NCBI GenBank assembly: GCA_023437285.1
Contig: JAEZGP010000190.1
Span: 1-5,142 of the forward strand
Origin: Actinomycetes bacterium
Lineage (GTDB): Bacteria; Actinomycetota; Actinomycetes; Mycobacteriales; Micromonosporaceae
Direction of reading: 5' to 3'
DNA: 5,142 bases
A program made the position numbers and the translations under genes. Below the pieces are notes generated by a model. It was not told the origin of the DNA and searched no databases. It was given only the letters and a program-made list of their open reading frames with translations. Shown here in pieces: positions 1 through 5,142 of this stretch. Each line of letters starts with the position of its first letter. The stretch's first letter is position 1.

Positions 1-914
1 AGGGAGAAAGTGATCTTCTCCTGCACCGTGGTGATCTCGTCGACGTCGGTGAAGCCGCGCGCCGCGAGGTGCTCGAGAACCTCGGTGACCAGCTCGTCGG
101 GGACGCTGGCGCCCGAGGTCAGGCCAACCGTCGTCGCGCCGTCGAGCCACTCGTCGGCGATCTCGGTCGCGTAGTCGACCAGGTAGCTGGCCCGCGAACC
201 GGCGTCGAGGGCCACGTCGCGCAGGCGCAGGGAGTTCGACGAGTTGGTGGAGCCCACCACGATCATCACGTCGCACTCGGGGGCGATCTGCTTGACGACC
301 TGCTGACGGTTCTGGGTGGCGTAGCAGATGTCGTCGCTGGGCGGCGACTGGAGCAGCGGGAGGCGCTCCTTGAGCCGCGCGACGGTCTCCATGGTCTCGT
401 CCACCGACAGGGTGGTCTGCGACAGCCAGACGACCTTGGCCGGGTCCCGGACCTCGATCTTGTCGGCGTCGTCGGGGCCGTCGACGAGCTGAACGTGGGC
501 GGGGGCCTCGCCGGCCGTACCGATGACCTCCTCGTGGCCCTCGTGGCCGATGAGCAGGATGTCGTAGTCCTGCGCGGCGTAGCGACGCGCCTCGTGGTGG
601 ACCTTGGTCACCAGCGGGCAGGTGGCGTCGATCGCCTTCAGATTGCGCGTGCGGGCCTGCTCGTAGACCTCGGGCGCCACGCCGTGCGCCGAGAAGATCA
701 CGGTGGCACCCTCGGGCACCTCCTCGTTCTCCTCCACGAAGATCGCGCCGGCCGCCTCCAGGGTGGCCACGACGTGCTTGTTGTGCACGATCTGCTTGCG
801 CACGTAGATGGGGGCGCCGTAGAGCTTGAGGGCCTCTTCGACGGTCTGCACCGCCCGGTCGACGCCGGCACAGTAGCCGCGGGGCTTGGCGAGGAGTACG
901 CGCTTGGAGGTCAC
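1..914 (-). CDS. ispH: 4-hydroxy-3-methylbut-2-enyl diphosphate reductase (IspH/LytB), 3' end cut by the window
   Basis: IspH is the last enzyme of the MEP (non-mevalonate) isoprenoid pathway. It reductively dehydroxylates HMBPP to IPP and DMAPP using a [4Fe-4S] cluster in the cytoplasm. About 304 codons are visible, read from a GTG at 914 down to the left edge with no stop. The three cluster cysteines are present: C15 in RGYCAGV, C99 in DATCPLV and C197 in CYATQNRQ. Other family residues are the substrate histidine in QIVHN (H44), the GHEGHEEV motif with H127 and the proton-relay glutamate E129, and STNSSNS near residue 225. The family is usually about 310-335 residues, so only a short C-terminal tail should be missing. 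The frame upstream of 914 shows no better start, and the protein begins with [17 protein letters not shown], typical of the family. There is no good Shine-Dalgarno, only a G-run next to the start. It is transcribed divergently from xseA. Identification is very secure; the start is likely. Confidence 0.97.
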   Translation of the reverse strand, partial: MTSKRVLLAKPRGYCAGVDRAVQTVEEALKLYGAPIYVRKQIVHNKHVVATLEAAGAIFVEENEEVPEGATVIFSAHGVAPEVYEQARTRNLKAIDATCPLVTKVHHEARRYAAQDYDILLIGHEGHEEVIGTAGEAPAHVQLVDGPDDADKIEVRDPAKVVWLSQTTLSVDETMETVARLKERLPLLQSPPSDDICYATQNRQQVVKQIAPECDVMIVVGSTNSSNSLRLRDVALDAGSRASYLVDYATEIADEWLDGATTVGLTSGASVPDELVTEVLEHLAARGFTDVDEITTVQEKITFS

Positions 915-933
915 GCCCCCATGGTACGGGGGC
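915..933. repeat. Inverted repeat enclosing the ispH -10 candidate
   Basis: GCCCCC at 915-920 pairs perfectly with GGGGGC at 928-933 around the 7-nt centre ATGGTAC. The dyad abuts the ispH start codon and contains its putative -10 hexamer, so a protein bound here would cover the promoter. If transcription began upstream instead, the same bases could form a hairpin next to the start codon. In GC-rich DNA a 6-bp repeat can arise by chance, so the function is uncertain. Confidence 0.3.
921..926 (-). promoter_or_regulatory. Candidate -10 box for leaderless ispH transcription
   Basis: On the minus strand TACCAT fits the actinobacterial -10 pattern TANNNT. It lies 6 nt (GGGGGC) before the GTG at 914, which would put the transcription start at or next to the start codon. 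This agrees with the lack of a clear Shine-Dalgarno. No convincing -35 box is seen at 17-19 nt. The box sits in the loop of a perfect 6-bp inverted repeat (915-920 with 928-933). This is an inference from spacing only. Confidence 0.35.
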
Positions 934-1023
934 CTGGCAGCCCCGCCGAGGCGAGTGATCCGGGCCACCGCCGCAACAATCGGACACAGGCCTTCTCGGA
1001 GGGCTCGCGTCGTACCGCGCCGT

Positions 1024-1029
1024 TACGCT
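1024..1029 (+). promoter_or_regulatory. Candidate -10 box for leaderless xseA transcription
   Basis: TACGCT fits TANNNT and ends 8 nt before the xseA ATG at 1038. That places the expected transcription start at about 1036-1038, directly at the start codon. No Shine-Dalgarno is visible between the box and the ATG (CACCGGCG), which supports a leaderless mRNA. No good -35 element is seen. The call rests on motif and spacing alone. Confidence 0.35.
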
Positions 1030-1037
1030 CACCGGCG

Positions 1038-2261
1038 ATGACCGTTCCGGAGAAGAAGAAGTCGACGGCCGAGGAGCCGTGGCCCGTCCGCGTGGTGAGC
1101 CAGATGATCTCCGCGTGGATCGCCCGGCTGGGCTGGGTGTGGGTGGAGGGCCAGGTGGCACAGATCTCCCGGCGCCCCGGCACGAGCACCGTGTTCCTGA
1201 CGCTGCGCGACCCGTCGGCCGAGATCAGCCTGACCGTCACGACCAACCGCGACGTGCTCGACCTCGGCACCCCGGAGCTGAAGGAGGGCGCGCGGGTCGT
1301 CGCGCACGCCAAGCCGGACTTCTTCGCCGGCCGGGGCACGTTCTCCCTGCGGGCCGACGAGATCCGCCAGGTGGGCCTCGGCGAGCTGCTGGCCCGCCTC
1401 GAACAGCTCAAGAAGCTGCTGGCCGCCGAGGGCCTGTTCGACCGGGCCCGCAAGCGTCCGCTGCCGTTCCTGCCGGGCACGGTCGGCCTGGTCACGGGCC
1501 GGGCCAGCGCCGCCGAACGCGACGTGCTGGACAACGCGCGCCGCCGCTGGCCGGCCGTACGGTTCCGGGTGCTCAACACGGCCGTGCAGGGGCCGACCGC
1601 CGTGCCGCAGATGATCGAGGCGCTCAGGGCGCTCGACGCCGACCCGGCCGTCGAGGTGATCATCCTGGCCCGGGGCGGCGGCGGGGTGGAGGACCTGCTG
1701 CCGTTCTCCGATGAGGCGCTGTGCCGGGCGGTCTTCGCCTGCCGGACCCCGGTGATCTCGGCGATCGGGCACGAGACGGACGTCCCGCTGATCGACTTCG
1801 TGGCCGACGTGCGGGCCTCCACCCCGACCGACGCGGCCAAGCGGGTGGTGCCCGACCTCGCCGAGGAGCGGCGCCTCATCGCCAACGCCCGGGGCCGGCT
1901 GGAGCGGGCGATGCGCCACCACCTCGCCCGCGAGCAGCAGCGCCTGGACGCCGCGCGCTCCCGGCCCGTACTCGCCAATCCGACCGCGATGCTCGATCAG
2001 CGCGCCGCGGACGTCGACGCGCTGCGGCATCGCGCGCACCGGACGCTGGGCCACCGGTTGGAGCGGGCCCACGACGACCTGCGGCACACCGTGGCGCGGC
2101 TGCGGGCTTTGTCGCCCGCGGCGACGCTGCAGCGGGGGTACGCGATCGTGCAGGCGGCCGACGGGGCCGTCGTCCGGGCACCGGCCGACGTGACGGCGGG
2201 CGACGCGCTGCGCGTACGGCTGGCCGAGGGCGAACTGACCGCTAAGGTGGTCGCGACGTGA
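1038..2261 (+). CDS. xseA: Exodeoxyribonuclease VII large subunit
   Basis: XseA is the catalytic subunit of exonuclease VII, a cytoplasmic nuclease that degrades single-stranded DNA from both ends and works with several XseB copies. The 407-residue product is close to the usual actinobacterial length. An N-terminal OB-fold DNA-binding domain spans about residues 14-112 ([11 protein letters not shown], then [12 protein letters not shown]). The catalytic domain follows from about 135, with [16 protein letters not shown] at 211-226 and [21 protein letters not shown] at 244-263. A long helical region covers about 270-355, and the C-terminal RGYAIV segment starts at 366. The usual RGGGS motif reads RGGGG here (G216 replaces Ser). 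The ATG at 1038 is chosen because the conserved PWPV block begins 13 residues later. The reading frame stays open upstream to 69, but that stretch is antisense to ispH and has no XseA similarity. Its stop overlaps the GTG upstream of xseB, so the two subunits are probably translated together. Confidence 0.96.
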   Translation: MTVPEKKKSTAEEPWPVRVVSQMISAWIARLGWVWVEGQVAQISRRPGTSTVFLTLRDPSAEISLTVTTNRDVLDLGTPELKEGARVVAHAKPDFFAGRGTFSLRADEIRQVGLGELLARLEQLKKLLAAEGLFDRARKRPLPFLPGTVGLVTGRASAAERDVLDNARRRWPAVRFRVLNTAVQGPTAVPQMIEALRALDADPAVEVIILARGGGGVEDLLPFSDEALCRAVFACRTPVISAIGHETDVPLIDFVADVRASTPTDAAKRVVPDLAEERRLIANARGRLERAMRHHLAREQQRLDAARSRPVLANPTAMLDQRAADVDALRHRAHRTLGHRLERAHDDLRHTVARLRALSPAATLQRGYAIVQAADGAVVRAPADVTAGDALRVRLAEGELTAKVVAT

Positions 2262-2264
2262 GGG
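2260..2264 (+). promoter_or_regulatory. Ribosome binding site supporting the ATG start of xseB
   Basis: GAGGG at 2260-2264 lies 8 nt before the ATG at 2273 and overlaps the xseA stop codon, as is common in translationally coupled pairs. A competing start, GTG at 2258 in a GTGA overlap with the xseA stop, also has a purine-rich AAGGTGG 7 nt upstream (2244-2250). The choice of start is therefore not certain. Confidence 0.5.
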
Positions 2265-2272
2265 ACGGTGCC

Positions 2273-2482
2273 ATGGCGGTGAAGGACGAGCTGAGCTACG
2301 AGCAGGCCCGCGCGGAGCTGGCCAGCGTCGTCGAGCGGCTGGAGGCCGGCGGCGCCACGCTGGAGGAGTCTCTGGCGCTCTGGGAGCGCGGCGAGCACCT
2401 CGCCAAGGTGTGCCAACGCTGGCTGGACGGCGCCCGCGAGCGCCTCGACGCGGCCCGTCAGGCGGCGGACAGCAGCGAATAG
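2273..2482 (+). CDS. xseB: Exodeoxyribonuclease VII small subunit
   Basis: XseB is the small helical subunit of exonuclease VII. It binds the extended C-terminal helices of XseA and is needed for full nuclease activity. From the ATG the product is 69 residues; from the in-frame GTG at 2258 it would be 74 (extra MRDGA). The family pattern is clear: LSYEQARAELASVVERLEAG, a TLEESLALWERGE turn at about residues 29-41, then a second helix KVCQRWLDGARERLDAA. This is the expected two-helix hairpin. The conserved part begins at LSYEQA, so either start retains it. I favour the ATG because it has a GAGGG element. It is co-transcribed with xseA. Its last 25 bp (2458-2482) overlap the 3' end of the lipoprotein gene on the other strand, leaving no room for a separate terminator. 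Confidence 0.93.
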   Translation: MAVKDELSYEQARAELASVVERLEAGGATLEESLALWERGEHLAKVCQRWLDGARERLDAARQAADSSE

Positions 2483-3252
2483 AGGTCGGCCGGGGCCGAC
2501 ACCGCCCCCTTGGGCTTGGCGATCGTGATCGGCTGGCCGACGTCGGTGACGGTCAGCGTCACGTCGGCCGTCCCGGTGCCGACCTTGAGACCCTTCACCT
2601 TGAGCGTGGCCAGCGCGCCGTCGGCGACCGTCGCCTCGTAGGGCAGGGCCTTGGCCGCCGGGTCCACCTTGCCGCCCGACGCCGTGTTGAGCAGGGCCGC
2701 ACCCTTGGACAGGTCGAGCGTGCCGTGGTAGACGCCGGCGGTCTTCTCGGCGGTCTGCACGCCGCCCGCGAGCGCCGACAGGTCGGCGGACAGCCCGGCG
2801 TTGAGCTGCTTGGACAGCGACCCGGGCAGCTTCTTGGCGTCCACCTTGACCCACTTGCGGTTGAGGTCACCGAGGACCGGCACGACGCCCGCGAGCGCCC
2901 CGAAGTCGACCTTGAGGTAGGCGCCCTTGTCGACGCGGGCCGCGTCCAGCTCGACCGACGCGCCGGAGGTGGGGTCGGAAACGGTCGCGTGGAACTGCGC
3001 CGAGCCCTTGCCGTCGACGGCGCCGTTGGAAACGGGCGTGCCGTCCTGCGCGACCGCGAACCGGTACGGCTTGCCGGACAGCGCCTTGATCGCGTTGGTC
3101 AGCTCGTCCTTGGCCGCGCCGGGCGGGTTCAGCGCGTCGCCGACCCGGCCGTCGCCCTTGTCGCACGCGGCCACGGCGAGGCTCAGCAGCCCGGCGAGCG
3201 CGACCGCCAGGAACCTGGCGGGCCGGCGGGCGACGCGGTCCGTGTGCGACAT
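2458..3252 (-). CDS. Secreted lipoprotein, LppX/LprAFG-like
   Basis: This is a 264-residue predicted lipoprotein with a clear type II signal peptide: basic n-region (RVARRPAR, 7-14), hydrophobic core (FLAVALAGLLSLAVAA, 14-29) and lipobox VAAC with the modified cysteine at C30. The mature part is rich in beta-type segments: KPYRFAV, GSAQFHATV, GAYLKVDFGAL, NRKWVKVD, GVYHGTLDLSKG and TLTVTDVGQPITIAKP near the C-terminus. This order recalls the actinobacterial LppX/LprAFG class, whose LolA-like folds carry lipids or glycolipids across the envelope, but the family assignment is from pattern memory. A role in lipid transport or binding is only an inference. The ATG at 3252 has a strong GGAGG 5 nt upstream. 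It lies 65 bp downstream of the DUF4245 gene on the same strand, so they may form an operon, though it also has its own promoter candidate. Confidence 0.85.
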   Translation of the reverse strand: MSHTDRVARRPARFLAVALAGLLSLAVAACDKGDGRVGDALNPPGAAKDELTNAIKALSGKPYRFAVAQDGTPVSNGAVDGKGSAQFHATVSDPTSGASVELDAARVDKGAYLKVDFGALAGVVPVLGDLNRKWVKVDAKKLPGSLSKQLNAGLSADLSALAGGVQTAEKTAGVYHGTLDLSKGAALLNTASGGKVDPAAKALPYEATVADGALATLKVKGLKVGTGTADVTLTVTDVGQPITIAKPKGAVSAPADLYSLLSAA

Positions 3253-3257
3253 GGCAA

Positions 3258-3262
3258 CCTCC
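3258..3262 (-). promoter_or_regulatory. Ribosome binding site of the lipoprotein gene
   Basis: GGAGG (within GGAGGTT) on the minus strand ends 5 nt before the ATG at 3252. It fixes this ATG as the start, consistent with a normal signal-peptide n-region beginning here. Confidence 0.75.
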
Positions 3263-3283
3263 GACAGTCGGCGCGGATAGCCG

Positions 3284-3289
3284 AGTGTA
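3284..3289 (-). promoter_or_regulatory. Candidate -10 box for the lipoprotein gene
   Basis: TACACT on the minus strand fits TANNNT. It would start transcription near 3277, giving a leader of about 25 nt that contains the GGAGG site. No convincing -35 hexamer lies at 17-19 nt; TTGGAT further upstream is too close to this box. It could let the lipoprotein be expressed independently of the DUF4245 gene. Weak, motif-only evidence. Confidence 0.25.
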
Positions 3290-3303
3290 CGTAACCTGAT
3301 CCA

Positions 3304-3318
3304 ACCTGCCGCGCAGGT
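3304..3318 (-). terminator. Small stem-loop just after the DUF4245 gene
   Basis: ACCTGC (3304-3309) and GCAGGT (3313-3318) form a perfect 6-bp stem with a 3-nt loop, overlapping the last base of the DUF4245 stop codon. It is followed on the minus strand by TTGGATC, with no U-run. At best it is a weak or partial terminator, or an mRNA-stabilising hairpin between the two minus-strand genes. Confidence 0.3.
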
Positions 3319-3905
3319 CAGCGCAGCGCGCCGGCAAGAGTACGCAGCGTGGCGACGTCCGTCGCGCCAACGACGATCACCGTACGGTCAGGGGCGACGG
3401 ACACGAGGGCGAGCTCGCCGTCGCGCACGGCGTACACCTGCCAGACCCGGCCGGCCTCGTGCACCGTGCCGCGCGGTATGCCGTTTTCGCCCAGCTCCTG
3501 CTTGACCAGCGCCTCCGCCGGTCGGTTGGACTGCACCAGTTGCGTCTGGCCGTCGTCGGGGCTGAGGTAGCCGACGCGCAGCACCGCGCCGTCGGCCTCC
3601 CGCTGGTACGCGGCCCGCACCGCGCGCCACCCGTCGGGCAGGCCGGTCGGCTCCAGTACCGGGAAGGCCCCGGCGCCCCGCGCGTCGGCGTAGACCGGCT
3701 TCGCGTCGATCACGACGACGTCCTCCCCGCCCTGGAAGCGGAAGATCGCCACGAAGATGCCCACCGGGATGCGCAGCCCGACGAGGGAGCGCGCCATGTC
3801 GCCCCAGCCGCGCCCGGAGCGGCGCGGTCCGACCGGCGCGGCCGCCGGCTCCGGCGTCACCGTGTCGGGAAGATCTGCTGGTACGGGCGTCTGCGCGGGA
3901 TTCAC
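3318..3905 (-). CDS. DUF4245-type membrane-anchored protein of unknown function
   Basis: The product has 195 residues. Residues 1-36 are a Pro/Ala-rich, probably cytoplasmic tail (PVPADLPDTVTPEPAAAPVG) ending in basic RRSGRG. A hydrophobic segment follows at about 40-55 (SLVGLRIPVGIFVAIF, with one Arg inside), then an outward-facing domain with AGAFPVLEPTGLPDGW (79-94), LRVGYLSPDDGQTQLVQS (109-126), VWQVYAVRDGELALVS and a C-terminal ATDVATLRTLAGAL. This matches my memory of the actinobacterial DUF4245 family, whose members are single-pass membrane proteins often encoded next to glpX. No catalytic motif is apparent and no function is assigned. The GTG at 3905 gives the longest frame but lacks a good Shine-Dalgarno. 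An internal ATG at 3797 (residue 37) would still keep the membrane segment. It is divergent from glpX across 146 bp. Confidence 0.82.
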   Translation of the reverse strand: MNPAQTPVPADLPDTVTPEPAAAPVGPRRSGRGWGDMARSLVGLRIPVGIFVAIFRFQGGEDVVVIDAKPVYADARGAGAFPVLEPTGLPDGWRAVRAAYQREADGAVLRVGYLSPDDGQTQLVQSNRPAEALVKQELGENGIPRGTVHEAGRVWQVYAVRDGELALVSVAPDRTVIVVGATDVATLRTLAGALR

Positions 3906-3988
3906 CTCACCATAGTGACCGACCCGTCAGCGGTCTTTGCCACCGGCCCGAAACCTGGCGATGGCAGGATAGGGAAAAGTTGGGACGC

Positions 3989-4010
3989 TGTGTGTAAGCG
4001 CTTTCCTACA
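3989..4010. promoter_or_regulatory. LacI-family (cre-like) operator candidate upstream of glpX
   Basis: The dyad has a perfect AAGCGCTT core (3996-4003), further matches G/C at 3994/4005, and outer arms TGT (3989-3991) and ACA (4008-4010). Positions 3993-4006 match the cre consensus TGWAANCGNTNWCA at ten of its eleven specified positions; only the last base differs. The central CG flanked by A and T is typical of LacI/GalR-family regulators. It ends 41 nt before the glpX ATG and could overlap a promoter there, so repression is the simplest reading. A second, offset dyad, GTGTA (3992-3996) with TACAC (4007-4011), shares the same bases. The regulator is not in this window. Confidence 0.45.
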
Positions 4011-4038
4011 CGCGGCGGCTCCTTGACTGCAACGCCCC

Positions 4039-4045
4039 GAGGAGG
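4039..4045 (+). promoter_or_regulatory. Strong ribosome binding site of glpX
   Basis: GAGGAGG lies 6 nt before the ATG at 4052, an almost ideal Shine-Dalgarno sequence. It fixes the glpX start and contrasts with the apparently leaderless genes elsewhere in the window. Confidence 0.8.
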
Positions 4046-4051
4046 CCATCG

Positions 4052-5089
4052 ATGTCCGCTTCAGTCCCCCGCCCCGCCGAAGATCTCGACCGTAACCTCG
4101 CCCTGGAACTCGTTCGCGTCACGGAAGCCGCCGCCATGGCGGCCGGCCGCTGGGTCGGCCGACGCGACAAGGAACGGGGCGACGGCGCCGCCGTCGACGC
4201 CATGCGCCTTCTGATCAACTCCCTGCCCATGCGCGGCGTCGTGGTCATCGGCGAGGGCGAGAAGGACAACGCCCCCATGCTGTACAACGGCGAGCACGTC
4301 GGCGACTGGCAGGGCGGCCCCGAGGTGGACGTCGCCGTCGACCCGATCGACGGCACCACGATGATGAGCAAGGGCATGCCCAACGCCCTCGCCGTGCTGG
4401 CGGTCGCGGAGCGGGGCGCCATGTTCGACCCGTCGGCCGTGTTCTACATGGAGAAACTCGCCGTCGGCCCGGAGGCGGCCGGCGTCATCGACATCGAGGC
4501 AGGCGTACGGGAGAACCTGCAGCGGATCGCCAAGGTCAAGAACGGCTCGGTCTCCGACGTGACGGTCTGCATCCTCGACCGGCCACGCCACGCCAACCTC
4601 GTCAAGGAGGTCCGCGACGCGGGGGCGCGTATCCGGTTCATCCTCGACGGCGACATCGCCGGCGCGATCAGCGCCGCCCGCGACACCAGCGAGGTCGACG
4701 TCCTCATGGGCATCGGCGGCACCCCGGAGGGCATCGTCGCGGCCTGCGCGCTCAAGTGCATGGGCGGCGAGATCCAGGCCAAGCTGTGGCCGCAGGACGA
4801 AGCGGAGCGCGAGCGGGCCATCGCCGCGGGGCACGACCTCGACCGGGTGCTGTCCACCAACGACCTCGTCCGCGGCGACAACGCGTTCTTCTGCGCCACC
4901 GGCGTGACGTCCGGCGACCTGCTCAAGGGCGTACGGTACCGGGCCGGCGGGGCGTACACGCAGTCGATCGTGATGCGCTCCAAGAGTGGCACGATCCGCG
5001 TCATCGACTCGTGGCACCGCCTGGAGAAGCTGCGCAGCTACTCCCGCGTCGACTTCGACGCCATCACGGACGCGTCCGAGGACGACTGA
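4052..5089 (+). CDS. glpX: Class II fructose-1,6-bisphosphatase
   Basis: GlpX hydrolyses fructose 1,6-bisphosphate to fructose 6-phosphate, the committed step of gluconeogenesis, in the cytoplasm with a divalent metal. The 345-residue product is near the usual length (about 330-350). Family motifs in order: [20 protein letters not shown] (14-33), [10 protein letters not shown] (43-52), [10 protein letters not shown] (63-72), [12 protein letters not shown] (92-103), YMEKLAVG (132-139), GDIAGAI (200-206), MGIGGTPEG (219-227), [12 protein letters not shown] (236-247), [13 protein letters not shown] (282-294) and SKSGTIR (310-316). By comparison with E. coli GlpX, D44, E68, D97, D100 and E226 should form the metal/substrate site and T102 the catalytic threonine; all are present. 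The start is set by GAGGAGG 6 nt upstream. A cre-like dyad upstream suggests carbon-source control. In many actinobacteria this class is the main or only FBPase. Confidence 0.97.
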   Translation: MSASVPRPAEDLDRNLALELVRVTEAAAMAAGRWVGRRDKERGDGAAVDAMRLLINSLPMRGVVVIGEGEKDNAPMLYNGEHVGDWQGGPEVDVAVDPIDGTTMMSKGMPNALAVLAVAERGAMFDPSAVFYMEKLAVGPEAAGVIDIEAGVRENLQRIAKVKNGSVSDVTVCILDRPRHANLVKEVRDAGARIRFILDGDIAGAISAARDTSEVDVLMGIGGTPEGIVAACALKCMGGEIQAKLWPQDEAERERAIAAGHDLDRVLSTNDLVRGDNAFFCATGVTSGDLLKGVRYRAGGAYTQSIVMRSKSGTIRVIDSWHRLEKLRSYSRVDFDAITDASEDD

Positions 5090-5102
5090 CACCTGGCGAC
5101 GG

Positions 5103-5142
5103 ACGTGCGCGTCGAGCGGCCCGGTGGCCGCCGGCCGCACGT
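5103..5142 (+). terminator. Compound inverted repeat after glpX, terminator candidate
   Basis: Starting 13 nt after the glpX stop, ACGTGCG (5103-5109) pairs perfectly with CGCACGT (5136-5142). Nested inside, GCGGCC (5116-5121) pairs perfectly with GGCCGC (5126-5131) around the tetraloop CGGT. The two stems are joined by an internal loop of 6 and 4 nt. This is a plausible GC-rich actinobacterial terminator, many of which lack a U-run. The window ends at the base of the stem, so any U-tract or a convergent gene cannot be seen. Confidence 0.45.

Larger units (their letters stand above)
3906..4051. promoter_or_regulatory. Divergent intergenic region between the DUF4245 gene and glpX
   Basis: These 146 bp are noticeably less GC-rich than the surrounding coding DNA and must hold the promoters of both flanking genes. 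Seen here are a LacI/cre-type dyad (3989-4010) and the glpX ribosome binding site (4039-4045). On the minus strand TATGGT (3909-3914) fits TANNNT but lies only 3 nt from the GTG at 3905. If it is the real -10, the DUF4245 protein would start downstream. I see no convincing TANNNT -10 box for glpX; TTGGGA (3980-3985) with TTCCTA (4003-4008) at 17-nt spacing is the best weak pair. Confidence 0.5.

Noticed and set aside
69..1037. Open frame extending xseA upstream to give a 730-residue protein
   Set aside because: It is wholly antisense to ispH for most of its length, is low-complexity Gly/Arg/Val/Leu-rich, and the true XseA N-terminus (PWPV block) starts just after 1038. Long open antisense frames are expected in GC-rich DNA.
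915..1037. SOS/LexA box expected near a DNA repair operon
   Set aside because: I looked for GAAC-N4-GTTC-type dyads upstream of xseA and saw none.
911..2087. Two long minus-strand open frames across xseA
   Set aside because: Both are antisense to conserved XseA motifs, with biased Arg/Ser/Pro or Arg/Gly/Ala composition and no family similarity.
3288..3293. TACGTA palindrome between the DUF4245 and lipoprotein genes
   Set aside because: Only six bases are symmetric and the flanks do not extend the dyad convincingly; too short to call an operator.
2410..3294. 294-residue plus-strand open frame antisense to the lipoprotein gene
   Set aside because: The opposite strand carries a clear signal peptide, lipobox and strong Shine-Dalgarno, while this frame is Arg/Gly/Val-rich and featureless.
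4023..4028. TTGACT as a -35 box for glpX
   Set aside because: A -10 at normal spacing would fall at about 4046-4051, on top of the region between the Shine-Dalgarno and the ATG, and no -10-like hexamer is there.
4061..5140. 359-residue open frame antisense to glpX
   Set aside because: It mirrors the glpX codon pattern (rich in Val, Asp, Gly, Arg, His) and has no recognisable domain or ribosome binding site; it is a shadow of a very well supported gene.

Overview
This is a GC-rich stretch (strong G/C bias at third codon positions) of an actinomycete chromosome. Gene content and order resemble the lytB2/ispH - xseA - xseB ... glpX neighbourhood of Mycobacterium and other Actinobacteria. Gene style suggests a Micromonosporales-type actinomycete, but that is an inference from gene content and base composition, not a phylogenetic result. 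I see no mobile element, tRNA, rRNA, CRISPR array or phage gene.

Layout, left to right. (1) 1-914, minus strand: ispH (4-hydroxy-3-methylbut-2-enyl diphosphate reductase), cut by the left edge near its C-terminus. (2) 915-1037: short divergent promoter region in which each flanking gene has a TANNNT-type -10 box 6-8 nt before its start codon, suggesting leaderless transcription in both directions. (3) 1038-2482, plus strand: xseA and xseB, the two subunits of exonuclease VII, tightly coupled. (4) 2458-3905, minus strand: a DUF4245-type membrane-anchored protein followed by a secreted lipoprotein resembling the LppX/LprAFG class. The lipoprotein gene ends inside the 3' end of xseB (25-bp convergent overlap). 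(5) 3906-4051: divergent intergenic region holding a near-perfect cre-like / LacI-family dyad. (6) 4052-5089, plus strand: glpX (class II fructose-1,6-bisphosphatase), followed by a compound GC-rich inverted repeat that is a terminator candidate and runs to the right edge.

Functionally this is a housekeeping cluster rather than one pathway: isoprenoid precursor synthesis (MEP pathway), DNA repair/processing, two poorly characterised envelope proteins, and gluconeogenesis. The genes are neighbours by conserved synteny and do not form a single system. I found no convincing new multi-gene system. The points most worth checking are the cre-like operator before glpX, the paired leaderless promoters and the dyad around the ispH -10 box, the Ser-to-Gly change in the XseA RGGGS motif, and the convergent overlap of xseB with the lipoprotein gene.
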